A program made the position numbers and the translations under genes. A stretch of DNA of 64,000 nucleotides, taken from the NCBI GenBank assembly GCA_002300355.1, contig NSGV01000003.1, positions 744,001 to 808,000 of the forward strand, in the 5' to 3' direction. Origin of the DNA: Streptomyces sp. TLI_235 (GTDB lineage: Bacteria > Actinomycetota > Actinomycetes > Streptomycetales > Streptomycetaceae). Within the stretch, counting starts at the first letter, position 1. Every line of letters begins with the position of its first letter. Below the pieces are notes generated by a model that worked only from the letters and a program-made list of their open reading frames with translations, was not told the DNA's origin and did not search any database. This document shows, one piece after another, positions 8,354-17,532 of this stretch.

Positions 8354-9430
8354 ATGACGACCATGTTCACCCCGTACCAGCTCGGAGACCTGACGCTGCC
8401 CAATCGGGTGGTGATGGCCCCGATGACACGGGTCCGTGCCGCCGCCGGCGGTCTGGCGACACCGTCGATGGCGACCTACTACGCCCAGCGGGCCACCGCC
8501 GGACTGATCGTCAGCGAGGGCGTGCAGCCGAACGTGGTCGGGCAGTCCAACCCCGGCACACCGGGACTGCACACCGACGAGCAGGTCTCCTCGTGGCGCC
8601 CCGTCACCGACGCGGTGCACGCCAACGGCGGACGGATCTTCGCCCAGATCATGCACGGCGGGCGGATCTCGCACCCCGACACCACCGGTCTGCAGCCGGT
8701 CGGCCCCTCGGCAGTCGCGGCCGAAGGCTGGAAGGTGTTCACCCCGACCGGTCTCCAGCCGGCGCCGATCCCGCGCGCTCTGGACACCGCCGAGGTGCCC
8801 GAGCACGCCGAGTCGTACGCCCGCGCCGCCCGCCGCGCCGTCGACGCCGGCTTCGACGGGGTGGAGCTGCACGGCGCCAACGGCTACCTCATCTCGCAGT
8901 TCCTCTCGTCCAACGCCAACCTGCGCACCGACCGCTACGGAGGCTCGGTGCGCAACCGGATCCGCTTCGCCGTCGAGGCGGTGTCCGCAACCGCCGAGGC
9001 CATCGGCGCGGCCAGGACCGGAATCCGTCTGTCCCCGGGCGTGACCTTCTGGGGAGTCGAGGAGACCGACGTCCCCGAGCTCTACATCGCGCTGCTGACC
9101 GAACTGTCCCGCCTCGGGCTGGCCTACATCCACCTCGAAGCCACCACCGAGGAGGAGGTGCTGACCGGCCTGCGCCGCGCATGGCAGGGTCCCCTGATCA
9201 TGAACCCGGTGCTCCCGATGGGACCGAAGCACACCGGCCGGGACGATGCCGACCACTGGCTCGGCCTGGGGGCCGAGCTCATCAGCTTCGGCCGCGCCTT
9301 CATCTCCAACCCCGACCTGGTCGAGCGGCTGCGCACCGGAGCGCCGCTCGCTCCCGTCGACGAGGCCACGTACTACCAGGGCGGCGACGCGGGGTACCTG
9401 ACCTACCCGGCATACCAGTACACCGCCTGA
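8354..9430 (+). CDS. Old Yellow Enzyme family NADH:flavin oxidoreductase (NemA-like)
   Basis: A 358-residue FMN TIM-barrel ene-reductase that reduces electrophilic C=C bonds or nitro compounds with NAD(P)H. Visible family marks: LPNRVVMAPMTRVRA near the N-terminus (FMN phosphate region), QIMHGGRISHP, then GFDGVELHGANGYLISQFL and NLRTDRYGGSVRNR, which are the active-site strand and phosphate-binding segment of the OYE class. GAAGGAG lies 7 bases before the ATG. The divergent MerR gene and long-spacer promoter suggest induction by electrophiles. Confidence 0.93.
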   Translation: MTTMFTPYQLGDLTLPNRVVMAPMTRVRAAAGGLATPSMATYYAQRATAGLIVSEGVQPNVVGQSNPGTPGLHTDEQVSSWRPVTDAVHANGGRIFAQIMHGGRISHPDTTGLQPVGPSAVAAEGWKVFTPTGLQPAPIPRALDTAEVPEHAESYARAARRAVDAGFDGVELHGANGYLISQFLSSNANLRTDRYGGSVRNRIRFAVEAVSATAEAIGAARTGIRLSPGVTFWGVEETDVPELYIALLTELSRLGLAYIHLEATTEEEVLTGLRRAWQGPLIMNPVLPMGPKHTGRDDADHWLGLGAELISFGRAFISNPDLVERLRTGAPLAPVDEATYYQGGDAGYLTYPAYQYTA

Positions 9431-9941
9431 CACCGCCCCCTCGGCGTCCAGCCCCGACGCATCCGGCGGCCCCGGGGCGGCGGTCAGGCGCCTCGATACC
9501 GCCGAAGCACAAGTACCGCAGCGGGACGGGTGGGGCGACCGGTCTACGCCCCGGCGGCAGGGAATCTCCCACTTGTGGGGCGGCACGCCGCCGTCGACCT
9601 GCCAGATGGGGCCCGCACGGTCTCTCCGGTGCCGCCGCAGCCGCCCGGGCCCTGTACTGATCAGCGATCTGCTGCGCATTCGGGTGTCCGCCGATGTGCG
9701 TAGCAAAGTCGTCGTGGTGGACACCAACCCGGTTGATCTTCTCCCGTTCACTGCGAGTGGCAGCGGGCGCGGGACTGCCGGATCGGCCGAGGGCCGGCAT
9801 CCGCTTGCGGCGGGGCCACACGGCGGCAATGGCGCCACTCTGGGCATCGTGATGACCCATCGAATTGACTACTTGTACGGATACCCGTTGTCAGCGGCAC
9901 GCCGTACGTTCTGACCTTGTGTCACCGACCAGCGGGGTTCA
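9431..9941. other. Gene-free region between OYE and the WXG100-like gene
   Basis: About 510 bases. A minus-strand frame at 9300-9860 has a stretch REKINRVGVHHDDFATHIGG that looks somewhat protein-like but has no good start, continues through the antisense of the OYE gene and resembles nothing I know. I do not annotate it. Confidence 0.3.
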
Positions 9942-10250
9942 GTGAGCGAACAGATAAGCGTGGACACGAACGAGTTGAGGGCCTCGGCATCCGCTGCCCG
10001 AGCCCTCGGCGGCGAGTTCCAGCAGCCGGCCTCCACCGCCACAACGGTGAGCCGGACGAGTGCGGGTGAGCTGACAGGTTGGTCCCTCGGCTCGCCAATA
10101 GGGAGCCTGGCCGACCAATGGGCTCCTGTCCTCGCCAAAGTGACCGAGCGGCTTACGACAACTGCGACGAACCTCGAAGCCACAGCGCAGGGCCACGAGT
10201 GGAACGACCAGCAGATCGCCGAGACCTGGCAGCAGCAGGGGGCCAGGTGA
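9942..10250 (+). CDS. WXG100/EspC-like small helical protein (type VII secretion-associated)
   Basis: A 102-residue protein starting at GTG 9942. It begins ISVDTNELRASASAARALGG and ends in a second amphipathic helix with NLEATAQGHEWNDQQIAE, the two-helix hairpin size and pattern of ESX-type substrates or the DUF2580/EspC-like relatives; the turn has no canonical WXG but a W in SLADQWAP. Its stop overlaps the start of the following DUF1023 protein (GTGA), an arrangement common in actinomycetes, where small WXG-like proteins precede large hydrolases and toxins. Secretion through a type VII system encoded elsewhere is an inference. Confidence 0.72.
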   Translation: MSEQISVDTNELRASASAARALGGEFQQPASTATTVSRTSAGELTGWSLGSPIGSLADQWAPVLAKVTERLTTTATNLEATAQGHEWNDQQIAETWQQQGAR

Positions 10251-11912
10251 GCAACACCTTCACGCTCCTCCAGCGGTTCAACCCCGCAGGGCTGCACGAC
10301 GCGGCCAAGGGCTGGCGGCAGCTGTCCGCCGCGGCAGAGGACGCCGAGAACCGGCACCGGCACCAGGTGAACGGGCCGCTTCGGCACTCGCACTGGCAGG
10401 GCAAGGACGCCGACAGCGCCTTCTACGCCATGGAGCGCACCGAACAGGTCCTCGAGATCCTCCGGGTAGAGGCCGAATCCGCGGCTCTGGTCCTGGACAC
10501 CGTCGCGGACCGGATGGACCAGGCCAAGACCAACCTGCTGAACGCCCTGCGCCGGGCCGACGAGTGGCAGCTGCCCGTATCGGACGACGGCACGGTCGGG
10601 CTCCCGCAGCAGGCCGCGGCCGACCGGCACGACCCGGATGCTCAGACGGAACGGCAGAACCAGGTGATCTTGCGCAATCAGGTCCAAGAGCGCATCAACG
10701 CCGCTCTCACGGCCGCGCAGGAGGCCAGCGACCAGGGCGCCCACGCTCTGGGGCGCCTCGACGCGAGCATCCTCACCCAGCCCCGGACCTTCGGCGCGGC
10801 CGCGGAATCGGCGCAGGACGCCAAGGACGTCGCCAGGGACCTCGGACTCGCCGCGCCGTACATCCCGGAGAACAAGGACCCCAAGCAGGCTGCCGACTGG
10901 TGGAAGTCCCTGACTCCCGAGCAGCAGCGGAGCTACCTGGCGCTGCACCCCGAGGAGGTCGGGCGGCTCGACGGCCTGCCGTCCACCGTCCGGGACGAGG
11001 CGAACCGCCTCGTCCTGGAGCAGCAGCTCGATGCCCTGCACGCCGGCGATCCCCGGCACAGCGACCTGACGTACGAGCAGTACAACAAGCGCGAGAACGC
11101 ACTTCGGGCGCTGAAGGACCACATGGACCAGCGGGACGGAGAGGACGAGCAGCACCAGCTCTTCCTCCTCGGCCTCGATCCAAAGGGCGACGGCAGGGCC
11201 ATCGTGTCCACGGGAAACCCCGATACCGCCGACCACACCGCGGTCCTGGTCCCGGGTACCGCGACCACCCTGGAGAGCATGCCCGGGCAGATCGACCGGA
11301 TCGACAAGCTGCAGAACGCCGCCGAGCGGTCCGCGAAGCCCGGGGAGAAGGTCGCCGTGATCTCCTGGCTCGGCTACGACGCACCGGAGATCCCCCCTGA
11401 GAGCCTGGGCGTCGCCGGAACAGGACGCGCCGAGGACGGGGCAGCCGACATGCGCCGCTTCACCGAAGGAGTGCGCGTGGTCCAGGGCGACCACCACAGC
11501 CACCTGACCGTCATCGGCCACAGCTACGGCACCACCGCCGTCGGCATCGCCGCCCAGGGCGGCGGAGGCCTGCACGCCGACGACATCATCGGCGTCGCCA
11601 GCCCCGGCATGGGCACCAACAACGCCAACAACCTCAACGTCGACCCCGGGCCACGTCTGGCTGGGCACAGCCCAGGACGACAACATCCGGCGGGTCGCCG
11701 ACCTGTCCCTCGGCCCCAACCCCATTCGCGAGAACTTCGGCGGCAACAACTTCGTCGTCGACACCCACGGCCACAGCGGTTACTGGGACCCCGACAGCAA
11801 GAGCCTCGTCAACCAAGGACGCATCATCGCCGGCCAGCCACCCGCCACCAGCCCAAAAGAGCCCGAAGATCCACTGAACCCCAACCGCGACGGCTCACTG
11901 GTGGTGGGATGA
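10247..11912 (+). CDS. DUF1023-type alpha/beta hydrolase, frameshifted near 11650
   Basis: Starts at GTG 10247 overlapping the preceding stop. Residues 1-130 form a long helical N-region (WXG-like), followed by a charged linker and the DUF1023 hydrolase: VLVPGT, VAVISWLGYDAP, and the nucleophile elbow VIGHSYGTT. After NNLNVDPG the frame breaks: the expected continuation HVWLGTAQDDNIRRVADLSL is encoded one base over, starting at 11652, and runs to the TGA at 11910-11912. One extra base in the CCCCGGGCC run (11644-11652) explains this. Corrected, the protein would be about 554 residues. The downstream lipoprotein ATG overlaps that TGA (ATGA), so the shifted frame is the ancestral one. Either an assembly error or a recent inactivating mutation. 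Confidence 0.8.
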
Positions 11913-12448
11913 CAACTATGCCCGTCACCCGCAGCGTTACCAGGCGCCCTTCGCCGCCGACCGTACCCGTCCGCCGACTTCTCGCGCTGGCGCTGACCGC
12001 CCTTACCGCCCTGACCGCCCTGACCGCCCTGACCGCCGGAGGATGCATGTCCACCCCGGGCAAGAACGACCCGCTGCCCGTCATGGCCAAGACCGACGCC
12101 CAGGCGTGGGCGCAGCACATGACCGAATTCCTCGCGCAGAGCGCCGGAGTATCACTGTCGCCGACCACCGTGAAGCCGTTCTTCAGCAACTGCGTCGGAA
12201 AGAACGACGAGGTCGTCAACGACGGCCGCTACACCCTCAGCTACGCGGTCGACAGCACCGTTCCCCTGCAGCAGCACCCTGAGGCCGTCAGGAAGATCCG
12301 GGCCGCACCTGAGCAGCAGAAGTTCACCATCGACAACGGCTTCTTACCGGTCCCCTTGCACCTGCGGCACTCGCCCTTCCTGTCCGGGCATGCCTTGCAG
12401 GGGGCCATGGCGCGCTCCTCTTCGAACGAGTCGGCCGGGAACTGCTGA
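11909..12448 (+). CDS. Secreted lipoprotein, probably 3'-truncated
   Basis: Begins with an ATG overlapping the hydrolase stop. The N-terminus is basic, then a hydrophobic stretch with a repeated TALTALTALTA, then LTAGGC, a lipobox placing the lipidated cysteine near residue 47. The mature part (AWAQHMTEFLAQSAGVSL...DDGRYTLSYAVDSTVPL-like) resembles actinomycete lipoproteins found beside DUF1023 proteins. After KFTIDNG at about 12342 the frame turns into sequence that is antisense to a zinc-finger gene and loses protein character, so the true C-terminal 40-60 residues appear to have been removed by a deletion. Confidence 0.65.
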   Translation: MTTMPVTRSVTRRPSPPTVPVRRLLALALTALTALTALTALTAGGCMSTPGKNDPLPVMAKTDAQAWAQHMTEFLAQSAGVSLSPTTVKPFFSNCVGKNDEVVNDGRYTLSYAVDSTVPLQQHPEAVRKIRAAPEQQKFTIDNGFLPVPLHLRHSPFLSGHALQGAMARSSSNESAGNC

Positions 12449-12645
12449 GTGACGGGTTGCCGTTGCGAGGGCAGCAGGGGCTGATGGCCGCGGCCGCCGA
12501 AGGCCTGGCAGTCGCGACGGCCGCGGCAATTGCTGCACCGTCCGTCCCAGAAGTCCCAGCGGCCGGTGCCGTCGCAGGTCGCGCACCTGCCATTGCCGTC
12601 ACACTGCTGGCACTTGCCGATCAGTCCATTGGTGTTGTCGGACAT
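12241..12645 (-). CDS. DnaJ-type CXXCXGXG zinc-finger protein, 3' end damaged
   Basis: The first 103 residues contain repeated cysteine motifs: CQQCDGNGRCATCDGTG, CSNCRG, and later CKACPDRKGECRRCKGTGKK. These CxxCxGxG units are like the zinc domain of DnaJ and of small actinomycete zinc proteins that bind unfolded protein or nucleic acid. After GTGKK the frame runs antisense through the lipoprotein gene and carries no further motif, so the real C-terminus seems lost at the same junction (about 12345). The second cysteine block begins at its own methionine (MAPCKAC), so two small proteins may once have been fused or adjacent. Confidence 0.5.
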   Translation of the reverse strand: MSDNTNGLIGKCQQCDGNGRCATCDGTGRWDFWDGRCSNCRGRRDCQAFGGRGHQPLLPSQRQPVTQQFPADSFEEERAMAPCKACPDRKGECRRCKGTGKKPLSMVNFCCSGAARIFLTASGCCCRGTVLSTA

Positions 12646-12789
12646 ACCGACAGCGTTTCAGGCCTGTCCTGGCGTCGACCCAGCCGCGCGCTAGGTATGA
12701 CCCGCCCGTGACCTTGGCCAGAAGGGCTGGCGACAAGCCCGACCCCCGGCCCCTATTGTGGGCGCACCACTCACCAAGGGAGGGCGGCG

Positions 12790-13977
12790 TCAGTCCGCCG
12801 GCTGCTCCGGTAGGGTCAGGTTGGTGCCGCTCGCGGGGTCGAAGACGTGGATCCGGGCGGTGTCGATCCACAAGTCCACCGCGCTGCCCTCGGCGGCGCG
12901 CGAGGCCGCGTTCAGCCGGGCGACCGCCCGGTGCTCCTGCACCCCCGTGTCCGCCCGCCCCGAGTCGGCGGCGAGTTCCGCGAGCTCCTCGGTGCGGGCG
13001 GGTCCGCCCTCCTCGGCGAAGTACACGTACACGTCGGATCCCACGGACTCCCGGACGTCCACGGTGACGGTGCAGGTGATGCCGCCCGCGTGCTCGTCGG
13101 TCAGCGAGGCGTCCTCGAACGCCTCGGGGCGGATGCCGACGATCAGGTCGCGCGGCGCGTCCGCGCGCTCCAGGGCACGCCGCATCCGGTCGTCCAGCGG
13201 CACGTCGCCCAGTGAGGTGCGCAGCGCGTTCTCCTCCAGCGTGGCGCCGAGGAAGTTCATGCCGGGCGAGCCGATGAAGCCTGCCACGAACAGGTTCCGC
13301 GGCGCGTCGTACAGGTGCTGGGGTGAGCCGACCTGCTGGACGACGCCGGCGCGCATGACGACCACCCGGTCCCCGAGGGTCATGGCCTCGACCTGGTCGT
13401 GCGTGACGTAGACGGTGGTGGTGCCCAGGCGCCGCTGGAGGGCGGCGATCTGGGTGCGCATCTGGACCCGGAGCTTGGCGTCGAGGTTGGACAGCGGCTC
13501 GTCCATGAGGAAGGCCTTCGGGTCCCGGACGATGGCGCGGCCCATCGCGACGCGCTGGCGCTGTCCGCCGGAGAGGTTGGCGGGCCTGCGGTCGAGATGC
13601 TGCGTCAGGTCGAGGATGCGGGCGGCCTCCTCGACCTTGGCGGCGATGGCGGCCTTGTCGACCTTGGCCAGGCGCAGGGCGAAGCCCATGTTGTCGCGGA
13701 CGGTCATGTGCGGGTAGAGGGCGTAGCTCTGGAAGACCATGGCGATGTCGCGGTCCTTGGGGGCACGGTCGTTGACGATCCGTCCGCCGATGCTGAGCGT
13801 GCCCTCGGTGATGTCCTCCAGCCCGGCGATCATGTTGAGGGTGGTGGACTTGCCGCAGCCCGACGGGCCGACGAGGATCACGAACTCGCCGTCGGCGATG
13901 GTGAGGTTGAAGTCCCGGACGGCGAGTGCGCCGTCCGGGTAGCGCTTGGTGATGCCGTCGAGGACGATCTCGGCCAC
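12790..13977 (-). CDS. sugC: ABC sugar importer ATPase, SugC/MsiK-like
   Basis: A 395-residue ATPase with Walker A GPSGCGKST, signature LSGGQRQRVAMGRAI, Walker B FLMDEPLSNLDAK and switch His in VYVTHDQVEAM. The C-terminal third is the regulatory OB-fold domain of MalK/UgpC-type ATPases. The opening MAEIVLDGITKRYPDG and the ending SGTNLTLPEQ match mycobacterial SugC very closely from memory. It powers the two permeases encoded upstream; there is a 34-bp gap after SugB. Confidence 0.9.
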   Translation of the reverse strand: MAEIVLDGITKRYPDGALAVRDFNLTIADGEFVILVGPSGCGKSTTLNMIAGLEDITEGTLSIGGRIVNDRAPKDRDIAMVFQSYALYPHMTVRDNMGFALRLAKVDKAAIAAKVEEAARILDLTQHLDRRPANLSGGQRQRVAMGRAIVRDPKAFLMDEPLSNLDAKLRVQMRTQIAALQRRLGTTTVYVTHDQVEAMTLGDRVVVMRAGVVQQVGSPQHLYDAPRNLFVAGFIGSPGMNFLGATLEENALRTSLGDVPLDDRMRRALERADAPRDLIVGIRPEAFEDASLTDEHAGGITCTVTVDVRESVGSDVYVYFAEEGGPARTEELAELAADSGRADTGVQEHRAVARLNAASRAAEGSAVDLWIDTARIHVFDPASGTNLTLPEQPAD

Positions 13978-14011
13978 GGTCCGCCTTCCTGGTCCGCCCG
14001 GTGGGGCGGTC

Positions 14012-14842
14012 TCATCCCTTGACTGCGCCGGCGGTCAGGCCGGCGACGATGCGGCGTTGGAACAGCAGAACGAAGATCACGATCGGAATGGTGATGACCA
14101 CCGCGGCGGCCGCGATGGATCCGGTCGGCTGCTGGAACTGGGAACTGCCGGTGAAGAAGGCGATCGCGGCGGGTACGGTCCTGGCCGCCGTGGTAGAGGT
14201 GAGCGAGATGGCGAACAGGAAGTCGTTCCAGCAGAAGATGAAGACGAGGATGCCCGTGGTGAACACTCCCGGCGCGGCCAGCGGCGCGATGACCAGGCGG
14301 AAGGCCTGCCACGGTGTGGCGCCGTCCATCTTGGCCGCCTTCTCCAGGTCCCAGGGGATCTCGCGGAAGAACGCCGACAGGGTGTAGATCGCCAGCGGCA
14401 GCGAGAAGGTCATGTACGGGATGATCAGCCCCAGCCAGGTGTCGAAGATCCCGAGCGCGCGCTCGATGTTGAACAGCGGGGACACCAGCGAGATCGGCGG
14501 GAACATCGCGATCAGCAGGGAGACGCCGATCAGCAGCCGCTTGCCGGGGAAGCGCAGCCGGGCCACCGCGTACGCGGCCATGGTGCCGAGCACCACCGCG
14601 ATGGTGGTCGCGATGACGGAGATGCCGATCGAGTTGACGAGGGCGCGCGTGAACTCCGAGGTCTGGAAGATCCCTCGGTAGTTCTCCCAGGTCCACTCGC
14701 GGGGGATGAAGTCGCCGTCGGTGAGGGTGCTCGGGTCCTTGAAGGAGAGCGCGACGATCCACCAGACCGGGAAGAGCGCGTAGAGGACGACGATCAGGTT
14801 GGTGACACCCCAGCCGGTGAGGGTGCGGGTGCGGGTGTTCAT
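14012..14842 (-). CDS. sugB: ABC sugar transporter permease, SugB/MalG-like
   Basis: A 276-residue membrane protein with six predicted hydrophobic segments and the EAA-loop KAAKMDGATPWQAFRLVIAP that docks to the ATPase. The ATG at 14842 overlaps the SugA stop (ATGA). The short C-terminus without a fused domain is typical of MalG-type subunits. Confidence 0.9.
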   Translation of the reverse strand: MNTRTRTLTGWGVTNLIVVLYALFPVWWIVALSFKDPSTLTDGDFIPREWTWENYRGIFQTSEFTRALVNSIGISVIATTIAVVLGTMAAYAVARLRFPGKRLLIGVSLLIAMFPPISLVSPLFNIERALGIFDTWLGLIIPYMTFSLPLAIYTLSAFFREIPWDLEKAAKMDGATPWQAFRLVIAPLAAPGVFTTGILVFIFCWNDFLFAISLTSTTAARTVPAAIAFFTGSSQFQQPTGSIAAAAVVITIPIVIFVLLFQRRIVAGLTAGAVKG

Positions 14843-15768
14843 CGGCGCTCCGGTTCGCCACCCGGCGCCGCGGCGCCGAAGACCTTGATGAAGACGAAGG
14901 CGATGATCGCCACGCAGAGGAAGATCAGCACCGAGATCGCCGACCCGATGCCGAGGTTGAGGGCGGTGAAGAGGTTGTCGTAGCCGAGGATCGAGACGGA
15001 GCCGGTGTCGTTGGAGCCGCCGGTCAGGACGTAGATGTTGTCGAAGATGCGGAAGGCGTCCAGGGTGCGGAAGAGCAGGGCTACCAGGATCGCCGGCTTC
15101 ATCAGCGGGATGATCACCAGCCGCAGGCGCTGTCCGAAGGTGGCGCCGTCCACCATCGCCGCCCGGACGGTCTCGTCGGGGACGAGGGCCAGCCCGGCCA
15201 GCAGCAGCAGTGCCATGAACGGCGTGGTCTTCCACACCTCGGCGAGGATGATGAGGCCGATCGCCTGCCACTGGTCGGTGAGCGGGGCGCTGCCCTCCGG
15301 CAGCAGCGCCGCGAGATAGCCGATGCCGGGTGTCCAGGCGTACTGCCACGAGTACGCGGCGACCACGGTCACGATGCCGTAGGGGATCAGCACCGCGGTG
15401 CGGACGGTGCCGCGTCCGAACACCGCGCGGTGCATGACCAGCGCGAGCGCCATGCCGAGCACCAGCTCGATCGCCACCGACACCACGGTGATCAGGACGG
15501 TCACCCACAGCGCCTGCCACCAGAACGGCGAGCTGAGCACCGCGCCGTAGTTGGACAGGCCCACCCAGTGGGCCTGGCTCGGGAAGCGCAGGTCGTAGCG
15601 CTGCAGGGACAGGTAGACCGCGTACACGATCGGGTAGGCGGTGACCGCCAGCATCACGATCGCGGCCGGTGCGCACAGCAGCAGGCCCAGTCGGCGCTCC
15701 TGACGGGCGCCTTCGGACTCCGATGTCCTCCCGCCGGCCCGGTCGCCGGCTTCGGTGGCAGGTGTCAC
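14839..15768 (-). CDS. sugA: ABC sugar transporter permease, SugA/MalF-like
   Basis: A 309-residue permease from GTG 15768, overlapping the binding-protein stop (GTGA). After a charged cytoplasmic N-terminus it has hydrophobic helices beginning LLLCAPAAIVMLAVTAYPIV and the EAA-like loop AAMVDGATFGQRLRLVIIP. Longer upstream readings to 17016 are only antisense-free shadow of the binding-protein gene in another frame. Confidence 0.88.
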   Translation of the reverse strand: MTPATEAGDRAGGRTSESEGARQERRLGLLLCAPAAIVMLAVTAYPIVYAVYLSLQRYDLRFPSQAHWVGLSNYGAVLSSPFWWQALWVTVLITVVSVAIELVLGMALALVMHRAVFGRGTVRTAVLIPYGIVTVVAAYSWQYAWTPGIGYLAALLPEGSAPLTDQWQAIGLIILAEVWKTTPFMALLLLAGLALVPDETVRAAMVDGATFGQRLRLVIIPLMKPAILVALLFRTLDAFRIFDNIYVLTGGSNDTGSVSILGYDNLFTALNLGIGSAISVLIFLCVAIIAFVFIKVFGAAAPGGEPERR

Positions 15769-17036
15769 GGGATCAGCCCCTTGGAGCCGAGGGCGTCCTC
15801 GATCTGCCCGCGGAGGTCGGCGATGGTGCTCTCCGGATGGATGTCGGCTGGTGGCGAAAGCGTGTGCGAGATGGCGATCGACACGTTCTGGTAGGCCGGT
15901 GTCTGCGGCCGCACGCTCGCGGTCTCCAGGGCGGCCAGCACGTCCGCCGCGAACGGGTAGCTCCGGGTGAGTTCGGCGGCCTGGTACAGGCTGCGCAGCG
16001 AGGGCGGCAGGCCGCCCTTCAGCGCGTTGGTGAGCTGGTTCTCGCGGTCCCGCAGGCACAGGGTCGCCTCGAACGCGAGGTCCGGGTGCTTGCCGTACGC
16101 GCCGACGGCCAGGTCGATCCCGCCGATCGTCACGGTGGCCGGCCGCCCGGGCAGCACCGACGGGTACGGCGCCCAGCGGAAGTGCTGGAAGAGCTCGGGC
16201 TGGTTGGCCTTCATCGACGGGTACACGAAGGGGTAGTTGAGTTCGAACGCCGCCGTGCCGGACTCCATCGCCAACCGGTTCTGGTCCTCCATCTGGTTGG
16301 GCAGCGAGGGGTCGGCGGCGGCCGAGGTGGCGGTGTCGTGCATCACGCCGGCGGCGACGACCGCGGGCGGGCCTAGCGAGGGCGCCTGCGCGTCCGGGGT
16401 GAGGATCGAGCCGCCGGCGCTGGTGACCAGGGTGTTGAACCAGACCGTCAGGCCCTCGTACTGCGCGCCCTGGATCTCCACGTAGTGCGGCTTGCCCTGC
16501 TTCGCCAGCGCTTCCGCCTGGGCCAGCATCTCCGCCCAGGTCTTCGGCGGGTTCGGCACCAGGTCGTCCCGGTACCAGAGCAACTGTGTGTTGGAGTTGT
16601 ACGGCGCCGCGAACAGCCGGCCCTGCCAGGTCGCGGTCTGCACGGCCGCCTTGAGGGTGTCGGCGGTGGCCTGCTCCTTCATCGCCCCCGTCCACTCCCG
16701 GATCCACCCCGCCTCCGCGAACTCGGCCGGCCAGGTGACGTCCAGGCCGAGGATGTCCACTCCGGCGTCGTGCGCGGCCATCCGGCGCACCAGTTGCTGG
16801 CGCTGGCCGTCGGCGCCGCGGGGCAGCTTGTTGTACGTGATGGTGTACCGCCCGCCGGACTGTTGACCGCACCGGTCCGCCGCCTGCTGGAGGGCGCCCG
16901 AGTCGTCGGGGAAGTTGTACCAGTTCAACGTCACCGGCCCGCCGCCCTGACCGCTGCTCGCACAGCCGGTCAGCACCGACGCGGCGACGCAGAGACCCGC
17001 GGTCGCGCTGAGCCACCGTGAGCGGAAGGTGCGCAC
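15765..17036 (-). CDS. lpqY: LpqY-like trehalose/sugar-binding lipoprotein
   Basis: A 423-residue solute-binding lipoprotein started at GTG 17036 behind GGAAGGGAG. The signal peptide ends at SVLTGC (lipobox, cysteine about residue 24). The body shares many landmarks with mycobacterial LpqY: CGQQSGGRYTI, DVTWPAEFAEAGW, NTQLLWYRDDLV, LTVWFNTLVTSAGGSIL, FAPYP-like WAPYPSVLPG and VTIGGIDLAV. Gene order binding protein-SugA-SugB-SugC is the same as the mycobacterial trehalose recycling importer. Trehalose is the best guess; the GH32/fructokinase genes on the other side of the divergent region leave sucrose or a fructo-oligosaccharide as an alternative. Confidence 0.82.
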   Translation of the reverse strand: MRTFRSRWLSATAGLCVAASVLTGCASSGQGGGPVTLNWYNFPDDSGALQQAADRCGQQSGGRYTITYNKLPRGADGQRQQLVRRMAAHDAGVDILGLDVTWPAEFAEAGWIREWTGAMKEQATADTLKAAVQTATWQGRLFAAPYNSNTQLLWYRDDLVPNPPKTWAEMLAQAEALAKQGKPHYVEIQGAQYEGLTVWFNTLVTSAGGSILTPDAQAPSLGPPAVVAAGVMHDTATSAAADPSLPNQMEDQNRLAMESGTAAFELNYPFVYPSMKANQPELFQHFRWAPYPSVLPGRPATVTIGGIDLAVGAYGKHPDLAFEATLCLRDRENQLTNALKGGLPPSLRSLYQAAELTRSYPFAADVLAALETASVRPQTPAYQNVSIAISHTLSPPADIHPESTIADLRGQIEDALGSKGLIP

Positions 17037-17213
17037 GCCCGGTCTCCCTTCCGGCTCGTGGACTGGCAGATCATCAGACGCTAGCGCGGTGCGGCACCGC
17101 CCTCGGGACCCGCCGCGCGGGCGGACACCCGAACGGACCAGCGGTCCGGGAGCGGCGGGAGGTACGGCGCGCCCTCGCCGACCAGGGCCGGCACCGGTCA
17201 TATCCAGGCCGCA

Positions 17214-17490
17214 TCATCGTGGCCTCGGTTCGGTGGCGCAGCAGTCGGCGAGCCAGGAGCCGTCGAGCATGCGGGTTGTGGTGCCGGGCGGGTAGTCCTC
17301 GCCGCAGGCGCAGCGACCCGGGAAGCGGGCCGTGATGGGCTGGCCGGCGGCGCTGCTGCGCGTTGTCCGCCCCTTGGGGAGGTGCCGGTGGCCGCGGCAG
17401 TGCGCGTAGGTGTCTGCGGGCAGGTCGGAGTAGTCACAGCGTGGTGGGGTCTTCGCCGGGGCGGGGGAGCAGCTGCCGGTACGGGGCCTC
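17214..17490 (-). pseudogene. Zinc-binding protein fragment lacking a start
   Basis: A minus-strand frame without any ATG/GTG start between the preceding stop and the motif reads CDYSDLPADTYAHCRGH, then CACGEDYPPG and SWLADCC before its TGA at 17214. The spaced Cys/His residues and even codon bias indicate a genuine zinc-binding protein of the kind found in actinomycete mobile elements. The 5' end is missing, overlapping a fragment of another gene in a different frame, so this is a fusion junction. Confidence 0.5.
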
Positions 17491-17532
17491 GCGGGCCTTC
17501 ATCTTGTCGCCGAGGGCGGTGGAGTCGGTCAT
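17434..17532 (-). pseudogene. N-terminal fragment of a Thg1-like tRNA-His guanylyltransferase
   Basis: Thirty-two residues from ATG 17532 with GAGAGGAC upstream. ALGDKMKAREAPYRQLLPR matches the start of Thg1-family proteins (LGDRMKxYE...LPRRTY), then the sequence diverges and stops. Only about a tenth of the gene remains; the rest has been replaced by the zinc-protein fragment. Confidence 0.5.

Noticed and set aside
9300..9860. Minus-strand frame with a protein-like stretch between OYE and the WXG gene
   Set aside because: Runs through the antisense of OYE, has no start signal and no family resemblance I can defend.
10079..12448. One 789-residue open frame across the hydrolase and lipoprotein genes
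   Set aside because: It joins two genes through the frameshift at 11650 and starts inside the small WXG-like gene; motif positions show three separate genes.
14839..17016. A 725-residue frame covering the sugA region and beyond
   Set aside because: Only its last 309 residues are the permease; the rest is a shadow of the binding-protein gene in another frame.
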